From Bacteroidaceae bacterium (GTDB lineage Bacteria > Bacteroidota > Bacteroidia > Bacteroidales > Bacteroidaceae), in the NCBI GenBank assembly GCA_017548225.1, contig JAFYMV010000022.1, forward strand, positions 1-5,849: a stretch of 5,849 bases of DNA, given 5' to 3'. Positions 1 through 5,651 of the stretch are shown in pieces; the first letter of the stretch is position 1; each line of letters opens with the position of its first letter. Both the position numbers and the translations under genes were made by a program. Under the pieces are notes generated by a model. It was given only the letters and a program-made list of their open reading frames with translations. It did not search any database and was not told where the DNA came from.

Positions 1-320
1 TATAATTCGCCACCACCAATGATATAGAGATCTTCAGTATAATCGCACTGCATGAGCGCCTCATCAAGACTGCGATAACACTCTGCATTCTCGTAGTGCA
101 ATCCTTCTTGACGGCTAAGCACGATGTTGCGACGATTAGGTAAAGCACCCTTGGGGAGCGACTCAAAGGTCTTGCGCCCCATAATAATGGTATGCCCCGT
201 GGTAAGCGCCTTGAAGCGCTTCAGGTCGTTGGGCAAACGATAGAGAAGTTCGTTGTTAAGTCCGATAGCACCATTCTGCGCCACCGCCACGACGATGGAA
301 ACATTGTCAAGAGGTATCAT
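1..320 (-). CDS. folA: Dihydrofolate reductase, 3' part missing (runs off window start)
   Basis: The visible 106 codons encode the N-terminal two thirds of dihydrofolate reductase, which reduces dihydrofolate to tetrahydrofolate with NADPH in the cytosol. Seen in order: a first strand VSIVVAVAQNGAIG (residues 7-20), the substrate loop LLYRLPNDLKRFK (25-37) with the catalytic acid D32 (E. coli D27), the NADPH-binding IIMGRKTFESLP (45-56), NIVLSR (65-70), and IGGGEL (101-106), which matches the usual IGGAEIY. The residue five before D32, Trp22 in E. coli, is Tyr27 here. The ATG overlaps the thyA stop as ATGA, so translational coupling is likely, and no separate promoter is visible. FolA recycles the dihydrofolate that ThyA produces. 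The C-terminal third lies outside the window. Identification is very secure. Confidence 0.96.
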   Translation of the reverse strand, partial: MIPLDNVSIVVAVAQNGAIGLNNELLYRLPNDLKRFKALTTGHTIIMGRKTFESLPKGALPNRRNIVLSRQEGLHYENAECYRSLDEALMQCDYTEDLYIIGGGEL

Positions 321-1111
321 ACGGCTACTACTCCTTTGATATGTGGGTGTGGATCATAGTCAACGAGTTCAAAGTCTTCGAACTTGAAGTCGAAGATATC
401 TTTCACATCGGGATTTATCTTCATCTTGGGCAGAGGGCGAGGCTCACGAGTGAGCTGCAGCTTCACTTGCTCGAGGTGATTGCTATAGATATGGGTATCG
501 CCAAGAGTATGTACAAACTCGCCGGGTTTGAGACCTGTCACCTGTGCCACCATCATAAGCAGCAGAGCGTATGAAGCGATATTGAAGGGAACGCCCAAGA
601 AAGTGTCTGCACTGCGCTGATAGAGCTGCAAGCTGAGCTTACCGTCGGCAACATAGAATTGGAAGAATGCATGGCAAGGGGGCAAGTTCATATTATCAAG
701 ATCGCCCACATTCCATGCCGACACAATGATGCGGCGACTGTCGGGGTTGTTCTTAATGGTCTCAATAGCCTCCTTAATCTGATCGATATGACCTCCCTTA
801 TAGTCGGGCCATGAACGCCACTGATAGCCGTAGATATGACCGAGGTCACCATCCTCATCAGCCCACTCGTTCCAAATGCGTACACCATTGTCTTGCAAAT
901 ACTTCACATTAGTATCTCCAGCCAAGAACCACAGCAGTTCGTGAATGATAGATTTCAGGTGCAACTTCTTGGTAGTGAGGCAAGGGAAGCCATCTTCGAG
1001 ATTGAAGCGCATCTGGTGACCAAACACGCTAATGGTGCCCGTACCTGTGCGGTCGCTCTTCTCCACTCCCTCTGTGAGGATACGATTGAGCAGGTCTAAA
1101 TATTGTTTCAT
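317..1111 (-). CDS. thyA: Thymidylate synthase
   Basis: ThyA methylates dUMP to dTMP using methylene-tetrahydrofolate and releases dihydrofolate. The chosen ATG gives 264 residues, exactly the E. coli length, and the key residues fall on E. coli numbers: R21, E58, W80, R126/R127, nucleophile C146 in LPPCHAFFQF, R166, D169, N177, H207 and Y209. The protein ends in VAV. The frame continues 19 codons upstream, but that extension lacks family similarity and crosses the predicted promoter, so it was excluded. Its stop overlaps the folA start, forming a two-gene dTMP/folate operon. A promoter sits about 27 bp upstream. All recognised catalytic residues are intact, so it should be a functional enzyme. 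Confidence 0.98.
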   Translation of the reverse strand: MKQYLDLLNRILTEGVEKSDRTGTGTISVFGHQMRFNLEDGFPCLTTKKLHLKSIIHELLWFLAGDTNVKYLQDNGVRIWNEWADEDGDLGHIYGYQWRSWPDYKGGHIDQIKEAIETIKNNPDSRRIIVSAWNVGDLDNMNLPPCHAFFQFYVADGKLSLQLYQRSADTFLGVPFNIASYALLLMMVAQVTGLKPGEFVHTLGDTHIYSNHLEQVKLQLTREPRPLPKMKINPDVKDIFDFKFEDFELVDYDPHPHIKGVVAV

Positions 1112-1137
1112 CGTCAGACTATATTTGATTATGTCCA

Positions 1138-1169
1138 CAAAGGTACATAATCCAAACGGAAAGCGCAAA
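1138..1169 (-). promoter_or_regulatory. Predicted thyA-folA promoter (Bacteroidota type)
   Basis: Reading the minus strand, TTTG (1169-1166) is followed after exactly 20 nt by TACCTTTG (1145-1138). This matches the Bacteroidota housekeeping sigma consensus TTTG / TAnnTTTG. Transcription would begin near 1131 and leave a leader of about 20 nt before the thyA ATG at 1111. No Shine-Dalgarno sequence is visible, as is usual in this phylum. Confidence 0.72.
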
Positions 1170-1258
1170 TCGCACCTTCAAAATTTATACAACGCCCCTT
1201 CTTCTTACTTATAAAGGACCATTGTAAAGACACCTATCTATTTCGGGAACATAAGTGT

Positions 1259-2434
1259 TCAGAATACATACTGCACACCTACTTGATAGCCTATGTACAG
1301 ACGCTGTACGCCATCGGCTGATTGCTTATCCCAAAGTTCGTATCCTGGCACAAAGTCTAAATTCGTGTCAGACATAAGATAGTTTACACTCGCTCCGCCA
1401 AAGAGATTGCAGTGTTCCCACAAGGTGATAGAGGGAGCAAGCAGGTAACCAAAGTTGACTGACGAAGTATTTATAGGAGATGTTGCCTTCACCTCATTGT
1501 TCACTTGCAACCACTCACATACGGGGATATGCACACCGTAACCCGCTTCTGCCACGATTTTTTCTATTGTCTGCTGATTGCATCCCACGCCTATGATGCC
1601 ATAGGTATATCTGCCACCCGAGCGGAACGAAACTAACGCATTGCCCATCACATCGTAGGTGAGTGCCACGCCCATACTACCATTCTTCACAATGTTGATC
1701 AAGCCGATAGGACAGTTGCTCTCCTCTGCGACATTGAGTATTGAAGCAAATTGAACGCCCTTTACCCTCTTTGCAACATTGACTAACCCCGCAAACCGTA
1801 GGCCGTATACATCTTTGGCAACATTGACTAACCCCGCAAACTGTAGGCCGTATACATCTTTGGCAACATTGGTCAATCCCGAGAATTGCAAGCCGTAGAC
1901 ATCCTGTGAAATATTAACCAATCCCGCAAGTTGCACACCCTTCATTTCCTCGGCGATGTTGGCCAATCCTGCAAGCTGCATTCCTTCAAAGCCATCTCCT
2001 GCGACATTGCCTAGTCCACCCATCATCAGTCCTTTTGAATCTTCAGCATTGTAGCTCCATAATCCACCCATCTGCATGCCATAGTATGAGCCCAAAACCG
2101 TATTGCCCAGTCCTGCAATGGCAACACCTCTCCCCATACTGCCTATATGATTATATAGTCCACCTATCTGCACTCCAAAGGCCTTTTCCCTCACGATATT
2201 GGAGAGACCGCCCAATGCCATGCTTCTTTGGTTCGTCGATATGTTTACTAGATTAATAGCGGGAATCAGTTCGACAACATCCTTGCTCTCCTGTTTCTGT
2301 ATATCCAAGTTGTCCTCGTGCTCTTTGGCCGAAAGGGATAGTGCAGCGATAAATATCAGCCCTACACTTGTCATGAATCGATTAAAAACGATGTGGTTAT
2401 TTCCCATTTTTCTGCCATGTTTTTGTTTGTACAT
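1259..2434 (-). CDS. Exported glycine-rich repeat protein, probable surface or outer-membrane protein, function unknown
   Basis: I do not recognise a characterised function. From the chosen ATG (391 residues) there is a basic N-terminus, a hydrophobic segment TSVGLIFIAALSLSA (22-36) resembling a signal peptide, and a polar linker. About eleven repeats follow between residues 87 and 254. The first four are 16 residues (as in GMQMGGLWSYNAEDSK) and the rest 15 (as in GLQFAGLVNVAKDVY), with consensus G-hydrophobic-Q-hydrophobic-A/G-G-L-x-N. The C-terminal ~135 residues are not repetitive, alternate polar and apolar positions, and end in VQYVF, a terminal Phe common in outer-membrane barrels. It resembles the LA_2272-type surface-repeat proteins as I remember them; this was not searched. 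Alternative starts are GTG at 2443 and ATG at 2407; the latter has the A-rich upstream context typical of this phylum and also leaves a signal peptide. It appears monocistronic. Confidence 0.78.
   Translation of the reverse strand: MYKQKHGRKMGNNHIVFNRFMTSVGLIFIAALSLSAKEHEDNLDIQKQESKDVVELIPAINLVNISTNQRSMALGGLSNIVREKAFGVQIGGLYNHIGSMGRGVAIAGLGNTVLGSYYGMQMGGLWSYNAEDSKGLMMGGLGNVAGDGFEGMQLAGLANIAEEMKGVQLAGLVNISQDVYGLQFSGLTNVAKDVYGLQFAGLVNVAKDVYGLRFAGLVNVAKRVKGVQFASILNVAEESNCPIGLINIVKNGSMGVALTYDVMGNALVSFRSGGRYTYGIIGVGCNQQTIEKIVAEAGYGVHIPVCEWLQVNNEVKATSPINTSSVNFGYLLAPSITLWEHCNLFGGASVNYLMSDTNLDFVPGYELWDKQSADGVQRLYIGYQVGVQYVF
1760..1894 (-). repeat. Three near-identical 45-bp tandem repeats inside the repeat-protein gene
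   Basis: Three consecutive 45-bp units (1850-1894, 1805-1849, 1760-1804 on the minus strand) encode the 15-residue units GLQFSGLTNVAKDVY, GLQFAGLVNVAKDVY and GLRFAGLVNVAKRVK. A stretch of 29 bp is exactly repeated at 1798-1826 and 1843-1871. Flanking units encode similar peptides with diverged DNA, so these three are the most recent duplications or have been homogenised. Units are a multiple of three, so gain or loss would keep the reading frame. Confidence 0.9.
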
Positions 2435-2478
2435 CCATAACACACTCGATGACGACTGTCAGATATGGTTATGTAGTG

Positions 2479-2486
2479 CAAAGTTA
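2479..2486 (-). promoter_or_regulatory. Predicted -7 element for the repeat-protein gene
   Basis: The minus strand reads TAACTTTG (2486-2479), a full match to TAnnTTTG. The upstream partner is weak: the nearest TTG (2505-2503) sits only 16 nt away instead of about 20. Transcription would start near 2472, leaving about 38 nt to the ATG at 2434 or 65 nt to the ATG at 2407. It faces away from the rlmB promoter in the 174-bp divergent spacer. Confidence 0.5.
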
Positions 2487-2557
2487 CAACTTTTTCCTAT
2501 ACCAAGTTCTGTTCAGTAAAGAAAAGTTAATTTCAAGCCCACTTTCGTTTGTTGGGA

Positions 2558-2589
2558 TTTGTGTTTTCGCTTGTCTTACACTACCTTTG
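2558..2589 (+). promoter_or_regulatory. rlmB: Predicted rlmB promoter (Bacteroidota type)
   Basis: TTTG (2558-2561) is followed after 20 nt by TACCTTTG (2582-2589), the same -7 octamer and spacing as the predicted thyA promoter. The start site would lie near 2596, giving a leader of about 22 nt before the ATG at 2618. Confidence 0.72.
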
Positions 2590-2617
2590 CACCCTATTTG
2601 ATTGATAATACGCATCT

Positions 2618-3358
2618 ATGATTGACAAGAACGAACTTATTTTCGGCACCCGTGCCGTCATCGAAGCCATCGAGGCTGGCAAGGATATAGACAAGATACT
2701 CATCAAGCGTGGCTTGCAGAACGAGTTGTCGCGCGAACTTTTTGACGCTCTCAAGGGGCAACTCATCCCCGTACAGCGTGTACCTATAGAAAAGCTCAAT
2801 CGCCTCACCACAAAGAACCACCAGGGTGTCATCGCCTTCACTTCGGCAGTAACCTACCAGCGTGTCGAGGACCTCGTGCCCATGCTCTATGAGGAGGGCA
2901 AGAACCCGCTCTTCGTAATGCTCGATGGAGTGACCGATGTACGCAACTTTGGAGCCATCGCCCGCACTTGTGAATGTGCTGGCGTAGATGCTATCATCAT
3001 TCCCACACACGACAGTGTAAGTGTCAATGCCGATGCCATGAAGACTTCGGCCGGTGCCCTGCACACCTTGCCCGTATGCCGTGAACCCAATCTCGGCAAT
3101 GCCATCAAGTTCCTCAAGAACTGTGGTTTCCGCGTAGTGGCCGCTACCGAAAAAGCAAAATACACCTATACGAAGGCCAATCTCACTGATCCCGTATGTA
3201 TCGTGATGGGTGCCGAAGACAAGGGTATCCCTGCCGAGCACCTCGCATTGTGCGATGAGTGGATATCAATCCCGCAGTTCGGGCACATACAGTCGCTTAA
3301 TGTATCTGTCGCGGCCGGGGTGCTCATCTATGAGGCTGTGCGTCAACGTGGGGAGTGA
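2618..3358 (+). CDS. rlmB: 23S rRNA (guanosine-2'-O)-methyltransferase, RlmB/SpoU (TrmH) family
   Basis: This is a 246-residue SPOUT-class 2'-O-ribose methyltransferase; RlmB modifies G2251 in the 23S rRNA peptidyl-transferase P-loop (E. coli numbering) using S-adenosylmethionine. Seen: an N-terminal substrate-binding domain starting with FGTRAVIEAI (9-18) and closing with KNHQGVIAF (66-74); motif 1 DGVTDVRNFGAIART (103-117) with N110 and R116; motif 2 IVMGAEDKGI (195-204) with E200; motif 3 IPQFGHIQSLNVSVAAG (218-234), which forms the knotted cofactor site. Motif 3 has IPQFGHI where IPM-x-G is more usual. Length is normal for the family. The gene stands alone, has its own promoter and ends before a strong hairpin. 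A related SpoU target (tRNA or another rRNA site) cannot be excluded, but the two-domain layout favours RlmB. Confidence 0.92.
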   Translation: MIDKNELIFGTRAVIEAIEAGKDIDKILIKRGLQNELSRELFDALKGQLIPVQRVPIEKLNRLTTKNHQGVIAFTSAVTYQRVEDLVPMLYEEGKNPLFVMLDGVTDVRNFGAIARTCECAGVDAIIIPTHDSVSVNADAMKTSAGALHTLPVCREPNLGNAIKFLKNCGFRVVAATEKAKYTYTKANLTDPVCIVMGAEDKGIPAEHLALCDEWISIPQFGHIQSLNVSVAAGVLIYEAVRQRGE

Positions 3359-3372
3359 TTAATGAAGACGAA

Positions 3373-3416
3373 AGCATAAAAGAAGCGGTGACCGAGGTCA
3401 TCGCTTCTTTTATGCT
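3373..3416. terminator. Bidirectional intrinsic terminator between rlmB and the purine permease
   Basis: The arms 3373-3387 (agcataaaagaagcg) and 3402-3416 are perfectly complementary over 15 bp. The stem continues with a G-U pair (3388/3401) and four more pairs, closing a CGAG tetraloop at 3393-3396, for 20 pairs in all. The GC-rich core is followed by TTTTATGCT on the plus strand and by TTTTATGCTTT on the minus strand, so it can stop transcripts from both convergent genes. It begins 14 bp after the rlmB stop. Confidence 0.9.
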
Positions 3417-3450
3417 CATAATTCACAGTTCGCCGCTCATAGCTCACGGC
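3414..3450 (-). repeat. Degenerate 7-bp-period array directly after the permease stop codon
   Basis: On the plus strand the segment divides into GCTCATA, ATTCACA, GTTCGCC, GCTCATA, GCTCACG and a final GC, with no slippage. On the minus (transcribed) strand this is a phased TGA every 7 bp, with one unit changed to CGA. The array touches the permease stop codon at 3451 and runs into the terminator stem. It would be transcribed as the permease 3' UTR. Its function is unknown. Confidence 0.65.
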
Positions 3451-4752
3451 TTAAATAAATATATACTTCAACACAAACAACACAGCTAAGAAACACATCG
3501 CCGGGGTGACTCTCTTATACTTGCCGCAGGTTAAATTCATAGCTACATAAAATATCATACCCGTGAGGATACCATCTGATACGGAGTAAGCCAAGGGCAT
3601 CATGATGATACACACGAAGGCGGGAATTGACTCCGTGAAGTTGATAAAGTCAATCTTGGTGACAGGCTCAACCATGAGCAAGCCCACAAGGATGAGTATG
3701 GGGGCAGTAGCTGCCGAAGGGATTGAAAGGAACAAGGGCGAAAGGAATAGAGTTACCGCAAAGCAACAAGCGATTACCAGTGCAGTGAGTCCTGAGCGAC
3801 CACCTTGAGCCACACCAGCCGCACTCTCTACATAGGTCGTAGTAGTAGAGGTTCCAAGCATAGCGCCTACTGTAGTTGCGATAGCATCGGCCATGAAAGC
3901 CTGCTTCAAGCGAGGAATATCACCCGTTTTCTTGTCCATCATATTTGCCTTGGTGCATACACCAATGAGCGTGCCCATCGTATCGAAGAGGTCGATAAAA
4001 AGGAAAGTGAACACCACCACAAACATATCGAGCGACCATACGTCTTTCCACTCAAACTTACAGAATATAGGAGCAATAGACGCGGGCGCTGAGACTACTC
4101 CTTGAAACTCTGTGATGCCCATGGGAATACCGATGAGTGTCGTTGAGAGGATACCGATAAGCATAGCCCCACGTACGTTCCTGACATAGAGCGCACCTGT
4201 GATCACGAGGCCGATGATGGCCAGCAAGGCCGGACCCTTGGTGATCTCGCCAAGTGTCACGAGGGTGGCATCACTATTGATGATGATGCCTGCGTTCTGC
4301 ATACCGATGAAAGCGATGAACAGACCTATACCTGCACCAATGGCATTGCGCAGACTTCGCGGGATGGCATGCACGATGGCCTCACGGATGTTGCTGATGG
4401 TCATGATGATAAACAAGACACCCTCAATAAATATAGCAGTGAGCGCAAATTGCCATGAGTATCCCATGCTCAAGCACACCGTGTATACAAAGAAGGCATT
4501 TAAGCCCATACCCGGAGCCAAACCGAAGGGAAGCTTACCAATGAAAGCCATAGCCAAGCAACCTACGATAGCAGCCAAGGCAGTGGCAGTAAATACAGCC
4601 CCTGAGGGCATACCGGGAAGGTTGCTAAATATGACAGGATTAACGGCCAAGATGTACGACATGGTGAGGAAAGTGGTGATACCCGCCAAGATTTCTGTAC
4701 GTACGGTAGTAGTTTTCGGGTCGAAACCGAAAAGCTTTGTCAATTTACTCAT
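3451..4752 (-). CDS. NCS2-family purine nucleobase permease (AzgA/PbuG-like)
   Basis: This 433-residue polytopic inner-membrane protein belongs to the AzgA branch of NCS2 transporters, which typically import adenine, guanine or hypoxanthine with protons. Seen: the N-terminal signature EILAGITTFLTMSYILAVNP (20-39); the family loop GLAPGMGLNAFF (77-88); IGAGIGLFIAFIGMQNAG (138-155); FIDLFDTMGTLIGV (252-265) with its conserved acidic residues; GTSTTTTYVESAAGV (300-314) followed by GGRSGLTAL (317-325); and TESIPAFVCIIMMPLAYS (373-390). Hydrophobic segments run along the whole length and fit the 12-14 helices of this fold. There is no signal peptide, as expected. The characterised relatives I know include PbuG of Bacillus and AdeP/GhxP of E. 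coli; the exact substrate cannot be read here. It starts 59 bp after the barrel gene with no terminator or clear promoter between, so co-transcription is likely. Confidence 0.93.
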   Translation of the reverse strand: MSKLTKLFGFDPKTTTVRTEILAGITTFLTMSYILAVNPVIFSNLPGMPSGAVFTATALAAIVGCLAMAFIGKLPFGLAPGMGLNAFFVYTVCLSMGYSWQFALTAIFIEGVLFIIMTISNIREAIVHAIPRSLRNAIGAGIGLFIAFIGMQNAGIIINSDATLVTLGEITKGPALLAIIGLVITGALYVRNVRGAMLIGILSTTLIGIPMGITEFQGVVSAPASIAPIFCKFEWKDVWSLDMFVVVFTFLFIDLFDTMGTLIGVCTKANMMDKKTGDIPRLKQAFMADAIATTVGAMLGTSTTTTYVESAAGVAQGGRSGLTALVIACCFAVTLFLSPLFLSIPSAATAPILILVGLLMVEPVTKIDFINFTESIPAFVCIIMMPLAYSVSDGILTGMIFYVAMNLTCGKYKRVTPAMCFLAVLFVLKYIFI

Positions 4753-4755
4753 TGA

Positions 4756-4811
4756 AGTTATGATTTATGATTTATGAAAAAAAATTCAATTCTCAATTGT
4801 CAATTTTCAAT
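4756..4811. repeat. Symmetric 7-bp-period array filling the barrel-permease spacer
   Basis: Eight consecutive heptads fill 56 of the 59 spacer bases: AGTTATG, ATTTATG, ATTTATG, AAAAAAA, ATTCAAT, TCTCAAT, TGTCAAT, TTTCAAT. On the plus strand TGA recurs at 4761, 4768 and 4775. On the minus strand TGA recurs with first bases at 4809, 4802, 4795 and 4788. The two half-arrays face each other about a dyad at 4781.5. The array touches the barrel-gene stop codon and ends 3 bp before the permease start. It contains no good TAnnTTTG element. Confidence 0.75.
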
Positions 4812-5519
4812 TTAAAACGTCCACTTGGCACCAAGGGCGGGCATTACGCGGAAACCTTTATCAACGAAGTTGTTTGAGAGTTCCACCTCACCACCCACAG
4901 CGAGGTTAATCTTATCCCAGCCATTGATCTTATTAAGGTTAACCCACAATTGGGGCTCGCTTATGAAGATGAAGTCTGTACCCTGCCAAATGCGAGCCTC
5001 GCGCCAGATATCCGCAAAACCACTGAATGAGCACCAGCCGTCAGCAAAGCTGATACCCCATACACCTGTGAGCTGGAAATTGTGGGGTTGCTTCTTGAGA
5101 TTGAGACCTACAGTGCCAGGGATAGCCTTGTACGAAGCAGTCACCGACCAAGTTTTAGAGAAGTCTTCCGAATGGCCAGAATAGGTAAGACCCAAGAGCC
5201 ATGAGTTGTTGAACGAACCAACAGCAGTGTTAAGACCACCATTAAACTCTGCATGCACCGACAGCCAGTTCCATTCAGAATCCTGCCAGAAGCAGAACTC
5301 GCGTGCAATCTCGGTATAAGCGCCTACTGCCTTGGGAGAATAATCCATATCCACAAAGAAGAAGGTGCTACCCCAAGCGTCGGGAGTGAACTTCTCAAGA
5401 GTGGTCGTAATGCACTCACGATTGGTGTCATAAAGAACTTGGATGTTTTGAGCCTTTGAGGCTACGGGGAGGCACAGCATCGCTGCGATGAGCGCCATGA
5501 GACGAGCAGTCTTTTTCAT
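4812..5519 (-). CDS. DUF5020-type small outer-membrane beta-barrel, possible Tsx-like channel
   Basis: The 235-residue product starts with a clear signal peptide: basic MKKTAR, hydrophobic LMALIAAMLCLPVA, and a likely cut after ASKA (residue 23). The mature part is rich in aromatic residues, with alternating strand-like segments (for example SWLLGLTYSG 106-115, WSVTASYKA 124-132, LWVNLNKI 191-198) and a terminal Phe (GAKWTF), typical of an outer-membrane barrel. I recognise it as DUF5020-like by recall. FISEPQLWVNLNKI (185-198) and the later LAVGGEVELSNNF (206-218) resemble the EP-x-x-x-I and NN-containing parts of Tsx nucleoside channels, so a nucleoside or nucleobase pore is plausible but unproven. 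The ATG at 5519 was preferred to one nine codons upstream because it begins the signal peptide and follows the A-rich leader usual in this phylum. It precedes the purine permease gene. Confidence 0.85.
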   Translation of the reverse strand: MKKTARLMALIAAMLCLPVASKAQNIQVLYDTNRECITTTLEKFTPDAWGSTFFFVDMDYSPKAVGAYTEIAREFCFWQDSEWNWLSVHAEFNGGLNTAVGSFNNSWLLGLTYSGHSEDFSKTWSVTASYKAIPGTVGLNLKKQPHNFQLTGVWGISFADGWCSFSGFADIWREARIWQGTDFIFISEPQLWVNLNKINGWDKINLAVGGEVELSNNFVDKGFRVMPALGAKWTF

Positions 5520-5562
5520 GTTCGTGTTTGTTTTGTTGTTAAACAATGAATAATAGAAAGCA

Positions 5563-5594
5563 CAAAATTAGTGCAAGGCGAGCGAAAAAGCAAG
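5563..5594 (-). promoter_or_regulatory. Predicted promoter of the barrel-permease unit
   Basis: The minus strand reads CTTG (5594-5591), 20 nt, then TAATTTTG (5570-5563), a full TAnnTTTG match with a slightly imperfect upstream element. The start site would be near 5556, about 37 nt before the barrel-gene ATG. Both elements lie at least partly within the first foldback repeat: the upstream one in its hairpin tip, the -7 one across its outer arm. Confidence 0.65.
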
Positions 5595-5650
5595 TTTACT
5601 TGCATTTTTCCGAGCCGCAGCCTAATTTCAAGCTATGCAAAGCATAGATT
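5565..5650. repeat. Foldback intergenic repeat, copy 1
   Basis: Outer arms AAATTAG (5565-5571) and CTAATTT (5622-5628) are exact complements. Inside them GGC/GCC (5577-5579/5614-5616), G plus AAAAA against TTTTT plus C (5584-5589/5605-5610), and GCAAG/CTTGC (5590-5594/5599-5603) also pair, giving one long imperfect hairpin of 64 nt. A second small hairpin follows: CTATGC-AAA-GCATAG (5633-5647). It lies in the 303-bp region upstream of the barrel gene that holds no credible gene. Confidence 0.8.
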
Positions 5651-5651
5651 A

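Noticed and set aside
1112..1168. Upstream extension of thyA by 19 codons
   Set aside because: The chosen start gives exactly the E. coli length and numbering, and the extension covers the predicted promoter elements.
1247..1260. Small hairpin GAACA-CTTA-TGTTC at the end of the repeat-protein gene, considered as a terminator
   Set aside because: The stem has only five pairs, overlaps the stop codon and is not followed by a U-tract.
1760..1894. 45-bp tandem units considered as a CRISPR array
   Set aside because: The units are directly adjacent without unique spacers and are in-frame coding repeats.
2594..3241. 215-codon minus-strand open frame opposite rlmB
   Set aside because: It is antisense to a clearly recognised methyltransferase gene, has no family resemblance and no promoter; it arises from the codon bias of rlmB.
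4199..4777. 192-codon plus-strand open frame opposite the permease
   Set aside because: It is antisense to the conserved AzgA-like coding sequence, and its Met/Pro/Ala-rich composition mirrors the hydrophobic codons of the permease.
4753..4811. A purine riboswitch or a separate promoter ahead of the permease
   Set aside because: The 59-bp spacer is too short and low-complexity for a purine aptamer, and no full TAnnTTTG element was found in it.
5520..5546. Nine-codon upstream extension of the barrel gene
   Set aside because: It would place Asn- and Thr-rich residues before a complete signal peptide; the segment looks instead like an A-rich untranslated leader.
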